Made by a program: the position numbers and the translations under genes. Under the pieces are notes generated by a model, which ran no database searches, had not been told where the DNA came from, and saw only the letters and a list, made by a program, of their open reading frames with translations. A stretch of 30,738 nt of DNA from assembly GCA_947088195.1 (NCBI GenBank), contig CAMUFS010000003.1, positions 1 through 30,738 on the forward strand. The letters are read 5' to 3'. Origin of the DNA: an uncultured Clostridia bacterium. GTDB taxonomy: Bacteria > Bacillota > Clostridia > Lachnospirales > Lachnospiraceae. How positions within the stretch are numbered: position 1 is the first letter of the stretch; the number at the start of each line of letters is the position of its first letter. Positions 22,820-30,452 of this stretch are shown here, one piece after another.

Positions 22820-22862
22820 TATAGGATAAAAAATCCAAATAAATGCAAAGGAGAGTTATAGA

Positions 22863-24485
22863 ATGAAAAAAATCACTTGTATGGCACTAGCGCTGGTGTT
22901 TGCCTTATCTGTATTGACAGGTTGTGGAAACAACAAAGTAAAAGACATGGCGGACGACGCAACCTCGATAGAAAAGGAAAATGAGGTATCTGTCAAAGCT
23001 CAAAAGGAAGTATCTACTCCCAAGTATATTTTTATGTTTATCGGGGATGGAATGTCCTATCCACAAATTGAAAGTACAAATTATTATCTAAATGCTCTGA
23101 AAAATGGTACAAGTATGGGTAGTAAAAACGATGGCACGATTCTTGTCAAAGACGATGAAGCGCTCAGCTTTCTTGAATTTCCGGTTGCAGGCAGTGCACA
23201 GACCTATGACAGCACTTCATTCTGTCCTGATTCAGCATCTACTGCAACATCGCTTTCGACAGGCAATAAGACTTACAGTGGTACTATTAATATGGATGAA
23301 ACAGGAACTGTCAGCTATGAAACGATTTCTGAGAAACTCCATAAACAGCTTGGATATAAGGTAGGAATTGTTACCACGGTTAATCTTAATCATGCCACAC
23401 CCGCTGCCTATTACTGCCATCAAGCAAGTCGTTCCAATTATTACGAAATTGGTCTTGAATTAATTGATAGTGGATTTGAGTATTTCGCAGGTGGCGGACT
23501 GCTTAAACCAACAGGTAATAATAGTGATAAAACAGACCTTTATGCACTTGCAAAAGATTCAGGATACACAGTTGTTAAAAAATCATCAGATGCAGAAGCG
23601 ATTTCTTCGGAAACAGGAAAAGTACTCCTGATCGATGAAAATCTTGCGGATGGTGATGCTATGTCCTATGAAATCGACCGTGTAGATAATCAATGGTCAT
23701 TGTCAGATTATGTAGAAAAAGGGATTGAATGTCTTTATAGTAATAATGATAAAGGATTCTTTATGATGGTCGAAGGAGGTAAGATTGATTGGGCTTGTCA
23801 TGCAAATGATGCGGCATCTACTATGCATGATACGGAGGCTTTTTCGGATTCCGTTCAGATTGCTATAGATTTTTACAATGAGCATCCCAATGAAACACTG
23901 ATTATTGTTACGGGTGATCATGAAACGGGAGGTATGACAATCGGGTATTCTGGTACAAATTATGATACTTTCCTGCAAAATTTATCCAATCAGAAAATCA
24001 GTTTTCAGAAATTTAATGACGAGTATGTTGTCAAATATAAGGAAAATAACATAAGCTTTGATGATGTAATGAAAGATATTTCTGAACTTTTTGGACTTGT
24101 AACCGAGGAAGCATCAGGAGAGATGGCAGAAAATGGGATTGTACGAGATAGCGCGGATAATCATCCGACAGGCGTGACAACCGGAAAGCTTATACTTACT
24201 GAATACGAGCTTGAAAAGTTAAAAGACGCTTATAATAAAACTATGAGCAGCTCAGAAGAGGAACTGACACAAAAGGAATACGAGCTTTATGGTACGTATG
24301 AGCCTCTGTCTGTGACAATCACACATATTCTCAACAACAAGTCAGGCATCAGTTTTACAAGCTACAGCCATACAGGGCTTCCGACGGCGGTATTTGCATT
24401 GGGGGTAGGTCAGGAGCTTTTTGAGGGGTTTTATGATAATACTGAAATTTATTTTAATCTTGTGCAAATAACGGGTGTAAAATAA
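22863..24485 (+). CDS. Alkaline phosphatase, lipoprotein
   Basis: A 540-residue PhoA-family phosphatase. The signal peptide ends with lipobox LTGC (18-21), so Cys21 is lipidated and the enzyme sits on the outside of the membrane. Active-site features are IGDGM (Asp62 as metal ligand), DSAS with nucleophile Ser124, MVEGGKIDWACHAND, VTGDHETGG and YSHTGLPTAVFALG, which supply the zinc and magnesium ligands. It should release phosphate from organic monoesters. The ribosome site is AAAGGAGAG. The Pho-box-like repeats upstream suggest induction on phosphate starvation. A YibE/F membrane protein begins 6 bp later. Confidence 0.9.
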   Translation: MKKITCMALALVFALSVLTGCGNNKVKDMADDATSIEKENEVSVKAQKEVSTPKYIFMFIGDGMSYPQIESTNYYLNALKNGTSMGSKNDGTILVKDDEALSFLEFPVAGSAQTYDSTSFCPDSASTATSLSTGNKTYSGTINMDETGTVSYETISEKLHKQLGYKVGIVTTVNLNHATPAAYYCHQASRSNYYEIGLELIDSGFEYFAGGGLLKPTGNNSDKTDLYALAKDSGYTVVKKSSDAEAISSETGKVLLIDENLADGDAMSYEIDRVDNQWSLSDYVEKGIECLYSNNDKGFFMMVEGGKIDWACHANDAASTMHDTEAFSDSVQIAIDFYNEHPNETLIIVTGDHETGGMTIGYSGTNYDTFLQNLSNQKISFQKFNDEYVVKYKENNISFDDVMKDISELFGLVTEEASGEMAENGIVRDSADNHPTGVTTGKLILTEYELEKLKDAYNKTMSSSEEELTQKEYELYGTYEPLSVTITHILNNKSGISFTSYSHTGLPTAVFALGVGQELFEGFYDNTEIYFNLVQITGVK

Positions 24486-24491
24486 TTTGTT

Positions 24492-25667
24492 ATGCGGAAA
24501 GCGATACTCAGTTTTTTGATAAAAGTATGGAACAGTAAAAAATCGGATCTAAAATCAGTTTTATTGGGATTTATTTTGATCGGTATACTTATATATATTC
24601 CCACAGGCTATGAATCTGCCATTATCTATCAGGGGACAGAAAAAGTTAAAGCTACCATTTTAATCACAGATAACAACACAATACGAGATGTTGGTCTGAT
24701 ACGTTCTGGCGAACAGGTCTGTACGGTCAGAATTGAACAAGGCAGATTCAAGGGTGAGATTCTACAAGCAGTTAATCTTCTTTCTGGCAGTCTTTCACAA
24801 GATAAAATATTTCAGTTAGGTGATAATGCGTTGGTGGTAATAAGTCATGATGGAGATATGATTACCTCAGTTACAATGATAGATCATTATAGAATTGAGT
24901 GGGAAATTTTGCTTATGATAATATTTGCTATATTTCTGATTCTTTTTGCAGGTCCCGGTGGACTTCGTGCATTGCAGTCATTCGTAATTACAGTACTGTG
25001 CCTTTGGAAGATTATGATACCATATTGTTTAAATGGCGGAAATGCGATTTTCTGTGGATTTGTTATTGTTACTTTCCTTATAGTGATAATTATTCTGTTT
25101 GTATATGGCTTTGATCGTCGAAGCTTGACATCTGTGGCAGGCAGTATGCTTGGTGTGTTGACCGCCTGCATGTTAGGTATGGTTTTTACGAATACACTAA
25201 AAATTCATGGTGCAATTATGACCAATAGCGAATCCCTGCTGTATTCGGGATATGAAAGTCTTAATTTAACACAGATTTTTATGGCAAGTATTTTTATAGG
25301 AGCATCAGGCGCTATGATGGATTTATCTGTTGATATTACAAGTGGAATCTGTGAGGTTATCAGAAAAAAGCCCGACATCAGAAAATGGGAAGCCATAGGT
25401 TGTGGTATGCGTATTGGGCAGGCTGCTATGGGAACTATGACAACAACGCTTCTTCTTGCCTATGCTGGAAATTGTATTACTCAGCTTATGGTATTTATGG
25501 CACAGGGGACACCGCTGATCAACATACTGAATTATAAGTATATCGCTGCTGAAATTTTGCAGACTCTTGCGGGAAGCTTTGCTCTAGTAACAGTAGCTCC
25601 ATTTACCGCAGTTGTCGGTGGTATACTTCTGACAAACCAAAGGAGCATAAAACCTTTTATTAAGTAA
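24492..25667 (+). CDS. YibE/F-family membrane protein
   Basis: A 391-residue membrane protein. It has one N-terminal span (about 22-42), an extracellular beta-rich segment (about 43-138, AIIYQGTEKVKATILITD...VVISHDGDMI), then about seven spans. The C-terminal portion contains the family hallmarks IFIGASGAMMDLSVDITSG and GMRIGQAAMGTMTTTLLLAYAG. YibE/F proteins are of unknown biochemical function, though transport has been proposed. It starts 6 bp after the phosphatase stop, with no ribosome site beyond a weak one, so it is probably translationally coupled and in the same putative Pho regulon. It ends before the terminator hairpin at 25690-25726. Confidence 0.82.
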   Translation: MRKAILSFLIKVWNSKKSDLKSVLLGFILIGILIYIPTGYESAIIYQGTEKVKATILITDNNTIRDVGLIRSGEQVCTVRIEQGRFKGEILQAVNLLSGSLSQDKIFQLGDNALVVISHDGDMITSVTMIDHYRIEWEILLMIIFAIFLILFAGPGGLRALQSFVITVLCLWKIMIPYCLNGGNAIFCGFVIVTFLIVIIILFVYGFDRRSLTSVAGSMLGVLTACMLGMVFTNTLKIHGAIMTNSESLLYSGYESLNLTQIFMASIFIGASGAMMDLSVDITSGICEVIRKKPDIRKWEAIGCGMRIGQAAMGTMTTTLLLAYAGNCITQLMVFMAQGTPLINILNYKYIAAEILQTLAGSFALVTVAPFTAVVGGILLTNQRSIKPFIK

Positions 25668-25689
25668 TCAGCACATGGCCCCTTTTTAG

Positions 25690-25726
25690 AAAAAATAACT
25701 GCCAGATCTCAAAAAATCTGGCAGTT
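25690..25726 (-). terminator. Terminator between YibE/F gene and LRR gene
   Basis: AACTGCCAGAT (25697-25707) pairs perfectly with ATCTGGCAGTT (25716-25726), loop of 8 nt. On the minus strand it is followed by A and six T, so it best fits the end of the leftward LRR gene; the hairpin can also slow rightward transcription. Confidence 0.75.
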
Positions 25727-25760
25727 GGTGTAAAATTAATGTATGACAAAACACATTAAG

Positions 25761-27689
25761 TTATTGTATAATTTGCACAGCATCTCCAAAGCCGTTGACT
25801 TCACCTACCGGGTTATCTTTTACATTCAGATATTTTAGATTTTCTGCCTGTAATAACGCAGAGAGATCGGTGATATAGTTATCTGCCACATTTAGACGGG
25901 AAAGCTTTTTAAGCCCGCGTGTAAATTCCAGATTTGCAAGTTCATTCCCCATAAGAGACAATTCTTCTAAGTTGGGGAATTTTAGAAGAAAGTCAAGGTG
26001 CTCTGTGAAAACTACATCATCATACCATACGTTGGTTATGCCAGAGTAGGACTCTACGTGAAAGTTCTTGTGCAGCTCTACACCATTTAGTCCCAGAACG
26101 CGAAGGGTAGGATTTTCCTCAATACGATCAAAATTTATCTCGAACATGCCATTATTTAAGTATAATTCTTCCAACCCCGGATGATTAAAGACAGAAGAAA
26201 TATCTCCATACACTTCCAGAGGATGATGGGAGATTCCAATGGTATTTAGTCCTGCGCGACCGCTGAAATCAGCATATTTTAAGTTTGTCATGGCATCCAG
26301 AAAGCTTAGATTTCGCAGACCTCCACCAGAGCTCCATGCGGAATAAAAGGTCAGCTTTTCTACTCCTGAGAGAGAGGAGAGCACTTCCACATTTTCCATA
26401 GAGCAACCATGAATAGAAAGATCTTTGATTGTAATCAGTCCTCTTAGCGGTGACATGGACGAAAAACCACTTATCTCTAATTTTTCCAGCATAGTGAGGG
26501 AGGACAGATCTGGATCAGGCTGAGAGCTTGCTTTATCAATGGTCAATTCAGTAAGCCCGACAAGCTTTGGAACTGGCTCATAATCTTTGACTTTGCTGTT
26601 ATCAATAAGAGTAAGGCTTTGTAAATTGGAAAGCTCTGTTAATGGCTCTAGGCTTATAACAGAAGTATCATCAATGGTTAATGCCTTAAGCTGAGTCATT
26701 CCTTTTAAAAATCCTAGATCCTTGATTAACTCAGAGTTGATGGATAGGGATTCTAGGTTTGCTATGGCAGATACCGCAGAGTAATCTTCAACTCTTGGCG
26801 TGTCCTTGGAGATAATACTAGAGGAGGAGCTTGTGTCCTCTAGGGAAAGAGCTTTTAAATTTTTAAGCGTCACTAGCTGTTTTAAATTTTGTTCTGGCAT
26901 GTTTCTGACAGAAAGTATTTCCAACCCAGTAAATTCTGTAATGCCATCCATAGATTCTGGATCGCGCAGAGAGATTTCTTTAAGCTGTGTTGGATCTGCG
27001 ACCATCGCGGCAATCTGAGAAGGTAGCATATCACTTGTCAATATGCCTTTAAGGTTTGTAAGCTTTGTAAGATCTGTTTTATCTGGTATCTTATATGTGC
27101 TTTCTAAACGCACAAGCCCAGTAAAATATTGGAAGTCTCTGCCATCCCATGTTGCCCTGGGCAAAATAAGCTCTTGAATATCCGGTGATTCCCCATAGGG
27201 ATCATCAAAGCTATACAAAATCTGAGAATTATCTGTGGTAGTTGTAATTTTAATATAAGTGATTTTCTCAAGCTTATCACCAAAGGCTTCTGCTAAAAGA
27301 TTGTATAATTCGCTGTTCTGTGGAGGCAGATTTTTTTGTGTCTGTGGTTGCGTTGTGGCATAATAGGCAAGTGTCGATGGCTCTGGAGTTTCCGTCGGTT
27401 TCCTTGTAACTAACATTACTGTTGCTATAATACCCCCCAATATTACAAATGCTGCCATTGCTATATAAATGGGAGTTGTGTCGCGTGAAGTGCCGCTTTT
27501 TCCAGTGGTACCTGAGTGTGAGCCAGCAGAAGAAGGCTGGTATATATTATAATTGGTAATATTTTGCGTTTTTTCATCATCCAGAAGAAACTGATTTCCA
27601 CAATATTCACAGGTCACTAATTTTGTCTCTGTCCCCTCCATCTTTAGCTTACCACCACAGGAGGGACATTTGATTTCAACTATTTTCAT
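25761..27689 (-). CDS. Zinc-ribbon, single-TM, leucine-rich-repeat protein
   Basis: A 642-residue protein with an N-terminal zinc ribbon using Cys8, Cys11, Cys27 and Cys30 (CPSCGG...CEYCGN), a Ser/Thr/Gly linker, one membrane helix (about 75-95, IYIAMAAFVILGGIIATVML) and a long C-terminal part of irregular leucine-rich repeats of about 22-24 residues (LTELTIDKAS, LEELYLNNGMF, LSRLNVADNYI, LKYLNVKDNPV). The ribbon would face the cytoplasm and the LRR part the outside. Extracellular LRR domains usually bind ligands or partners; no catalytic domain is visible. It is a single-gene unit with its own promoter and terminator, and ATG behind AGAGG. Confidence 0.75.
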   Translation of the reverse strand: MKIVEIKCPSCGGKLKMEGTETKLVTCEYCGNQFLLDDEKTQNITNYNIYQPSSAGSHSGTTGKSGTSRDTTPIYIAMAAFVILGGIIATVMLVTRKPTETPEPSTLAYYATTQPQTQKNLPPQNSELYNLLAEAFGDKLEKITYIKITTTTDNSQILYSFDDPYGESPDIQELILPRATWDGRDFQYFTGLVRLESTYKIPDKTDLTKLTNLKGILTSDMLPSQIAAMVADPTQLKEISLRDPESMDGITEFTGLEILSVRNMPEQNLKQLVTLKNLKALSLEDTSSSSSIISKDTPRVEDYSAVSAIANLESLSINSELIKDLGFLKGMTQLKALTIDDTSVISLEPLTELSNLQSLTLIDNSKVKDYEPVPKLVGLTELTIDKASSQPDPDLSSLTMLEKLEISGFSSMSPLRGLITIKDLSIHGCSMENVEVLSSLSGVEKLTFYSAWSSGGGLRNLSFLDAMTNLKYADFSGRAGLNTIGISHHPLEVYGDISSVFNHPGLEELYLNNGMFEINFDRIEENPTLRVLGLNGVELHKNFHVESYSGITNVWYDDVVFTEHLDFLLKFPNLEELSLMGNELANLEFTRGLKKLSRLNVADNYITDLSALLQAENLKYLNVKDNPVGEVNGFGDAVQIIQ

Positions 27690-27761
27690 AAACTTTTCCT
27701 CTTTACATTAAAAGGCAGAACCTTGCAATCTGCTTCTGTGCTTACTCTAATTATCGTTATT

Positions 27762-27790
27762 ATTATAGCACAAAATTATTATCCACACAA
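27762..27790 (-). promoter_or_regulatory. Promoter of the LRR gene
   Basis: Minus strand TTGTGT (27785-27790), 17-bp spacer, TATAAT (27762-27767), about 73 bp before the start codon. Confidence 0.7.
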
Positions 27791-27796
27791 TATATC

Positions 27797-27827
27797 TTGA
27801 CTCTGACGTTGCGTCATAGTGTATGAT
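27797..27827 (+). promoter_or_regulatory. MerR-type promoter with 19-bp spacer and dyad operator
   Basis: TTGACT (27797-27802) and TATGAT (27822-27827) are separated by 19 bp, the overlong spacer typical of MerR-controlled promoters, and the spacer contains the dyad TGACG-TTG-CGTCA (27804-27816). No merR gene follows within the window. Confidence 0.6.
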
Positions 27828-27851
27828 AGAAAAAGAAGGGAGGAGAAGGAA

Positions 27852-27911
27852 CTGCAGAATTTACGAGAAAAGCAATACAGTATTGCTGTGATGCGAAAAA
27901 AGATTAGATAA
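27852..27911 (+). pseudogene. Short remnant ORF behind the MerR-type promoter
   Basis: After GGGAGGAG (27838-27845), codons from CTG read LQNLREKQYSIAVMRKKIR and stop. MerR-type promoters usually drive their own regulator gene, so this may be the decayed 5' end of one, but the residues do not show a recognisable helix-turn-helix. It ends 24 bp before repeat copy D. Confidence 0.25.
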
Positions 27912-27934
27912 GATAGATTTATATTTTATAGTCC

Positions 27935-27984
27935 TCTGTCGCCCTGCTTTGCTTAGTGAAAGCAGGGCGACAGACAAATTTTTT
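27935..27984 (+). repeat. Hairpin repeat copy D (compact form), terminator-like
   Basis: A perfect 16-bp stem (27935-27950 with 27959-27974) with loop GCTTAGTG, then six T at 27979-27984. The sequence TATAGTCCTCTGTCGCC and the loop GCTTAGTGAAA match the start of copies A and B (CTCCGTCACC...GCTTAGTGAAA), and the flanking TATAGTCCT equals the inner end of the copy B arm. Confidence 0.7.
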
Positions 27985-28022
27985 GTTAGAATAAGCCACT
28001 ATTATAGATAATCAATATCTGG

Positions 28023-28469
28023 TTACAATGTCTTTTTATAGTAAACCATTTCATTCTCTCTTTTTTGTTCAATATATCCCAGTTTCTTGTAAAAAGAATT
28101 TGTCCGTACATTCCAGATGGGTGTTTCGAGACATATTTCTTTCACTTGAGGATAGATATGTTCTATACAATGCATTAAGGCTATACCATAGCCCTTTTTG
28201 TGGTAGACATCATCAATAAATATTCTTCCCACATAAAGTATATTCACTGTTTCGTGCCAAAATAAGATCGCAGCCCCTACAAGCATACCATCTTCCATTG
28301 CTTGAAGCAAATGTCCATCTGCTCTCATGCTTTCATGCCATGCAACAGAATCATACTCTGGCGGTCCGCCTGCCTCATTGCTACCAACAAAAACATCTGA
28401 TAAAAATGCTCTTTTGGATATTTCAACTATATTTTTAATTTGTTCTTTCTCTGCTTGTACTAACACCAT
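28023..28469 (-). CDS. GNAT N-acetyltransferase
   Basis: A 148-residue acetyltransferase. Motif A is ILYVGRIFIDDVYHKKGYGIALMHCIE, with the acetyl-CoA loop H-K-K-G-Y-G, and motif B is CLETPIWNVRTNSFYKKLGYIEQ. The start MVLVQAEKEQIKNIVEISKRAF is typical of small-molecule or amino-acid GNATs. ATG follows GGGGGAGG. It is divergent from marR and shares its promoter region with the MarR palindrome, so drug or stress-related acetylation under MarR control is possible but unproven. Confidence 0.82.
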   Translation of the reverse strand: MVLVQAEKEQIKNIVEISKRAFLSDVFVGSNEAGGPPEYDSVAWHESMRADGHLLQAMEDGMLVGAAILFWHETVNILYVGRIFIDDVYHKKGYGIALMHCIEHIYPQVKEICLETPIWNVRTNSFYKKLGYIEQKRENEMVYYKKTL

Positions 28470-28554
28470 AGATAGTACCTCCCCCTTTTGAAATATTCAA
28501 TGTTATTATTCTACCATAAACATATTTGCGATGCCATAGATTTTATAAAAGGTA

Positions 28555-28627
28555 AATATATTAATAAAAATAATACTTGACAATAATACGGATTCGTACT
28601 ATATTTATATAGTACGAATCCGTATTA
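28555..28627. promoter_or_regulatory. Divergent promoters with a 44-bp palindromic MarR operator
   Basis: Rightward: TTGACA (28577-28582), 17 bp, TATATT (28600-28605). Leftward: TTGTCA (28578-28583), 17 bp, TATATT (28555-28560). The two -35 boxes overlap by five bases. A perfect inverted repeat with 21-bp arms (28584-28604 and 28607-28627) and a 2-bp centre covers the rightward spacer, -10 and start site. Each arm contains a smaller palindrome TACG-N4-CGTA, consistent with two MarR dimer sites. Confidence 0.7.
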
Positions 28628-28646
28628 TAATTAGAAAGGGGTAATA

Positions 28647-29090
28647 ATGAGAGATTCTGATAATGAAATACGACGATTTATGCTTGCCACAAATAAAATA
28701 GATGGTGTGTATTATTATATTGCAAAGAAGATGGGAATTAATGAAAATACTTTGGCAGTTCTATATGCATTGGATGATGGAAAACCTCATTCCCAGAAGC
28801 AAATCTGCGAAGAATGGCTGATTCCAAAGACAACGATCAGCACAATTATCAAAGAATTAATAGATGCTGGTTATGTAAATTTGGTACCGGGAAAACATAC
28901 AAAAGAGAAGACGATATGCCTGACAGAAAAAGGAGAAAATTATGTAAATAAGATACTTGTTGTCGTGTATGAGGCAGAACAGCGGGCGATGGAAAGAACA
29001 CAGAAAGAATTTTCGCCAGAATTTGTGGAGGCAATCGATCAATTTTCAGATTATCTTTATGAGGAATTTGAAAAAATAGAAAAAAAATAA
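28647..29090 (+). CDS. MarR-family transcriptional regulator
   Basis: A 147-residue winged-helix repressor. The helix-turn-helix lies around PHSQKQICEEWLIPKTTISTIIKELIDAGYV (about 50-82), and the wing GKHTKEKTICLTEKGENYV is the family hallmark. The N- and C-terminal helices form the dimer interface. ATG follows GAAAGGGG. It is 21 bp upstream of a MATE pump, and the promoter carries a very large palindrome, so it probably represses itself and the pump, with release by a pump substrate. Confidence 0.87.
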   Translation: MRDSDNEIRRFMLATNKIDGVYYYIAKKMGINENTLAVLYALDDGKPHSQKQICEEWLIPKTTISTIIKELIDAGYVNLVPGKHTKEKTICLTEKGENYVNKILVVVYEAEQRAMERTQKEFSPEFVEAIDQFSDYLYEEFEKIEKK

Positions 29091-29111
29091 AATAATACAG
29101 AAAGGAAAAAT

Positions 29112-30452
29112 ATGAGAATACAATTATCTGATCATTTTACATACAAGAGGCTGCTTCAATTTGTTTTGTCCCCTGTACTGATGATGATCTGCACATCGTT
29201 ATATAGTATTGTGGATGGTTTTTTCGTGTCTAATTATGTGGGAAAAACACCATTTGCGGCGGTGAATCTGGTTATGCCAGTCTGTATGGCGCTGGGAACC
29301 ATAGGAACTATGATTGGAACAGGAGGAAGTGCGATTGTCTCACAGGCATTGGGAGAGGGCAAGAAAGAGAAGGCAAACCAATATTTTTCAATGCTGGTAT
29401 ATTTTGCAATCGTGCTGAGTGTTGTGTTGACCCTGATCGGTTTTTTGTTTGCGGAGCCAATCTCTGTTTTGCTTGGTGCAGAAGGGGAGCTTCTTCATAA
29501 CTGTGTTGTGTACAGTCGTCTATTATATTTTGCACTGACACCTTTTGTACTTCAGAATATATTTCAGAGCTTTTTTGTCACCGCAGAAAAGCCAGCTTTA
29601 AGTCTTAAAATTTCACTGGCAGCAGGATTTACAAATGTTGTGTTGGATTATCTTTTTATAGCGGTATTTCGATGGGGCATAGCAGGAGCAGCACTTGCGA
29701 CCGGAATCGGCCAATTAGTGGGAGGTATTATTCCCATGATTTATTTTTCACGGAAAAATGATAGTCTTTTGCGATTAACCAAGGCGGTCCCCAATAAAAG
29801 GATATTATTTAGAACATTTGGAAATGGTTCCTCAGAGATGGTTACAAATCTATCTACTTCATTGATTAACATTCTCTATAATTTTCAGCTTATGAAGCTG
29901 GCTGGAGAAAATGGAGTGGCGGCTTATGGCATTATTATGTATGTAAATTTTGTTTTTATGGCAATCTTTTTTGGGTATGCGATTGGCAGTGCACCAGTGG
30001 TTGGCTATCATTATGGCGCTGGAAATTACGGGGAGCTTAGGAATCTGTATTGCAAAAGTCTTGTATTAATGGGAGGCTCTGGACTTTTGCTCACGATTCT
30101 TGCAGAATTGCTTACTGTGCCATTAGTGGCAGTATTTGCAAGCTATGATGCAGAGCTATTTGCTATGACCTGTCATGGCTTTCGGCTTTATGCACTTGCT
30201 TTTACTGTAATGGGTGTTAATGTTTGGGGCTCAGCATTTTTCACTGCATTGGGAAGTGGATTAATATCGGCGATTATCTCATTTATGCGGACTCTGGTAT
30301 TTCAAATTATCGTGATTGCCGTGCTTCCAGCTTTGATGGGAATGGATGGCATATGGATCGCGATCGCCGTGGCAGAGCTTCTTGCGGTGTTAGTGACAGC
30401 AGGCTTTTTTGTGGCAAATAGAAAAAAATATCATTATTCTGTGGGGCGCTGA
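29112..30452 (+). CDS. MATE-family multidrug efflux transporter
   Basis: A 446-residue protein with 12 predicted membrane helices in two similar halves, of usual MATE length. Family-like features are the start FVLSPVLMMICTSLYSIVDGFFVSNYVG, then GTGGSAIVSQALGEGK (60-80) and the equivalent VVGYHYGAGNYGELR in the second half. It would export cationic drugs or metabolites against a Na+ or H+ gradient. It is the second gene of the marR operon (GAAAGG ribosome site). The stop codon lies inside the 3' end of the convergent YitT-type gene (19-bp overlap). Confidence 0.88.
   Translation: MRIQLSDHFTYKRLLQFVLSPVLMMICTSLYSIVDGFFVSNYVGKTPFAAVNLVMPVCMALGTIGTMIGTGGSAIVSQALGEGKKEKANQYFSMLVYFAIVLSVVLTLIGFLFAEPISVLLGAEGELLHNCVVYSRLLYFALTPFVLQNIFQSFFVTAEKPALSLKISLAAGFTNVVLDYLFIAVFRWGIAGAALATGIGQLVGGIIPMIYFSRKNDSLLRLTKAVPNKRILFRTFGNGSSEMVTNLSTSLINILYNFQLMKLAGENGVAAYGIIMYVNFVFMAIFFGYAIGSAPVVGYHYGAGNYGELRNLYCKSLVLMGGSGLLLTILAELLTVPLVAVFASYDAELFAMTCHGFRLYALAFTVMGVNVWGSAFFTALGSGLISAIISFMRTLVFQIIVIAVLPALMGMDGIWIAIAVAELLAVLVTAGFFVANRKKYHYSVGR

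Larger units (their letters stand above)
22535..22862. other. Intergenic region with terminator and Pho-box-like leader
   Basis: This 328-bp gap contains a weak hairpin (ACATTT/AAATGT near 22607-22630), a terminator (22657-22693) and an AT-rich regulatory stretch (22759-22819) before phosphatase gene start. A small in-frame ORF across 22404-22604 overlaps the upstream gene and is not convincing. Confidence 0.7.
22677..25706. repeat. Perfect 24-bp inverted repeat flanking the phosphatase/YibE-F module
   Basis: 22677-22700 is the exact reverse complement of 25683-25706 (24 of 24). Each copy consists of the 3' half of a terminator hairpin plus its T-tract and following TCTAAAAA. Confidence 0.8.
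27690..28022. other. Intergenic region with divergent promoters, remnant ORF and repeat copy D
   Basis: This 333-bp gap contains the leftward LRR promoter, a rightward MerR-type promoter, a ribosome site GGGAGGAG leading into only 20 codons, and hairpin copy D. Confidence 0.7.

Noticed and set aside
22677..25706. Composite transposon ends
   Set aside because: No transposase or target duplication seen, and the repeats coincide with terminators.
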